Assembly: GCA_009700485.1 (NCBI GenBank)
Contig: WLLZ01000017.1
Span: 1 to 24,162, forward strand
From: Actinomycetota bacterium
GTDB taxonomy: Bacteria; Actinomycetota; Actinomycetes; S36-B12
Direction: 5' to 3'
Length of the DNA: 24,162 nt
Both the position numbers and the translations under genes were made by a program. The notes under the pieces are model-generated. The model made no database searches, was not told the origin of the DNA, and saw nothing but the letters and a program-made list of their open reading frames with translations. Positions 23,805 through 24,162 of this stretch are shown here, piece after piece. How positions within the stretch are numbered: the stretch's first letter is position 1; every line of letters begins with the position of its first letter.

Positions 23805-24162
23805 TTAATCGGGATCGACTGCGCATGGTGGAAATAGTTCTGCGGATCCCAATGTTTCTTCACGGACACGAGGTTGCGTGGATTATTCCGGAGGTTATCC
23901 AGAAAATAGAGCCAAAGCGCCTTATCAGCGTCGCCGTGGGCGTGCGTGCCAAGCTGGCTGTCGGCATAGTTGTAGTAACAGCCGCCAACGGTGCCGGTGG
24001 TGTCGTTTGCCGGGTTCGGAGTGCCACCATATTGGGCATACACGGCGCGATATAAATCATTTAGCCACGTCAGTTGGGTTTCGGCTTGAGCCAAGTAAGG
24101 CGCTGCATTGCGGTTACCAGGCACCGAATCATTATTCCAATAAGTCTGGTACTGCAGTTTCA
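23801..24162 (-). CDS. FAD-linked oxidase, berberine-bridge-enzyme-like C-terminus (cut by window end)
   Basis: A minus-strand frame enters from the right edge and stops with TAA at 23803-23801. The visible 120 residues start around LQYQTYWNNDS and end YFHHAQSIPIK. The segment NPRNLVSVKKHWDPQNYFHHAQSIP is the BBE domain at the C-terminus of BBE-like FAD-linked oxidases, with GTVGGCYYNYADSQLG and ALWLYFLDNL before it. The N-terminal FAD-binding domain lies outside the window. These enzymes oxidise sugars, alkaloids and other alcohols through a covalently held FAD; the substrate here cannot be told. It ends three bases inside the open frame of the agmatinase remnant. Confidence 0.85.
   Translation of the reverse strand, partial: KLQYQTYWNNDSVPGNRNAAPYLAQAETQLTWLNDLYRAVYAQYGGTPNPANDTTGTVGGCYYNYADSQLGTHAHGDADKALWLYFLDNLRNNPRNLVSVKKHWDPQNYFHHAQSIPIK

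Noticed and set aside
1..24162. Search for insertion sequences, CRISPR arrays, tRNA or rRNA genes and attachment sites
   Set aside because: No transposase-like frame, regularly spaced repeat, cloverleaf-like stretch or long direct repeat was recognised by eye; a short one could have been missed.

Overview
The window looks like a stretch of an aquatic or soil-type actinobacterial chromosome. It has moderately high GC, frequent GTG starts and tightly packed operons. The histidine ammonia-lyase has a Cys-Ser-Gly active-site triad, which I associate with actinobacterial enzymes. This assignment is an inference from gene content; no rRNA or other strict phylogenetic marker is present. No tRNA, rRNA, CRISPR array or transposase was seen, and no stretch over 300 bases lacks a gene or gene remnant.

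Layout. (1) 1-231 (-): the N-terminus of an IclR regulator, running off the window. It is divergent from (2) 313-4684 (+): hutU-hutI-hutH, three consecutive steps of histidine breakdown. (3) 10912-4691 (-): dsrE2-tusA-soeBC(fused)-soeA-tauE, a sulfane-sulfur carrier pair, a membrane-bound molybdenum sulfite dehydrogenase and a sulfite exporter. (4) 11092-12653 (+): a rhodanese/metallo-beta-lactamase persulfide dioxygenase-like enzyme and an ArsR regulator, divergent from block 3. (5) 19783-12670 (-): xsc-pta-tauC-tauA-tauB-tpa, a complete taurine uptake and desulfonation operon. (6) 19932-23491 (+): an IclR regulator divergent from xsc, closely followed by a CobS/CobT-like AAA+ ATPase and VWA protein pair. 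(7) 23502-24162 (-): a 5'-truncated agmatinase remnant abutting the C-terminus of a BBE-type FAD-linked oxidase that runs off the window.

How it works together. TauABC imports taurine. Tpa transaminates it with pyruvate to sulfoacetaldehyde and alanine. Xsc cleaves sulfoacetaldehyde with phosphate to acetyl phosphate and sulfite, and Pta makes acetyl-CoA. Toxic sulfite can be oxidised to sulfate by SoeA/SoeBC or exported by TauE. TusA, DsrE2 and the rhodanese-dioxygenase suggest a second source of sulfite, from persulfide sulfur, feeding the same dehydrogenase. The IclR next to xsc is the obvious candidate regulator of the taurine operon. A perfect 9-bp inverted repeat lies in the shared promoter region.

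The items most worth follow-up are the SoeB-SoeC fusion coupled to tusA/dsrE2, the candidate IclR operator, the CobS/CobT pair with no CobN in sight attached to a taurine regulator, and the agmatinase remnant junction near the right end.
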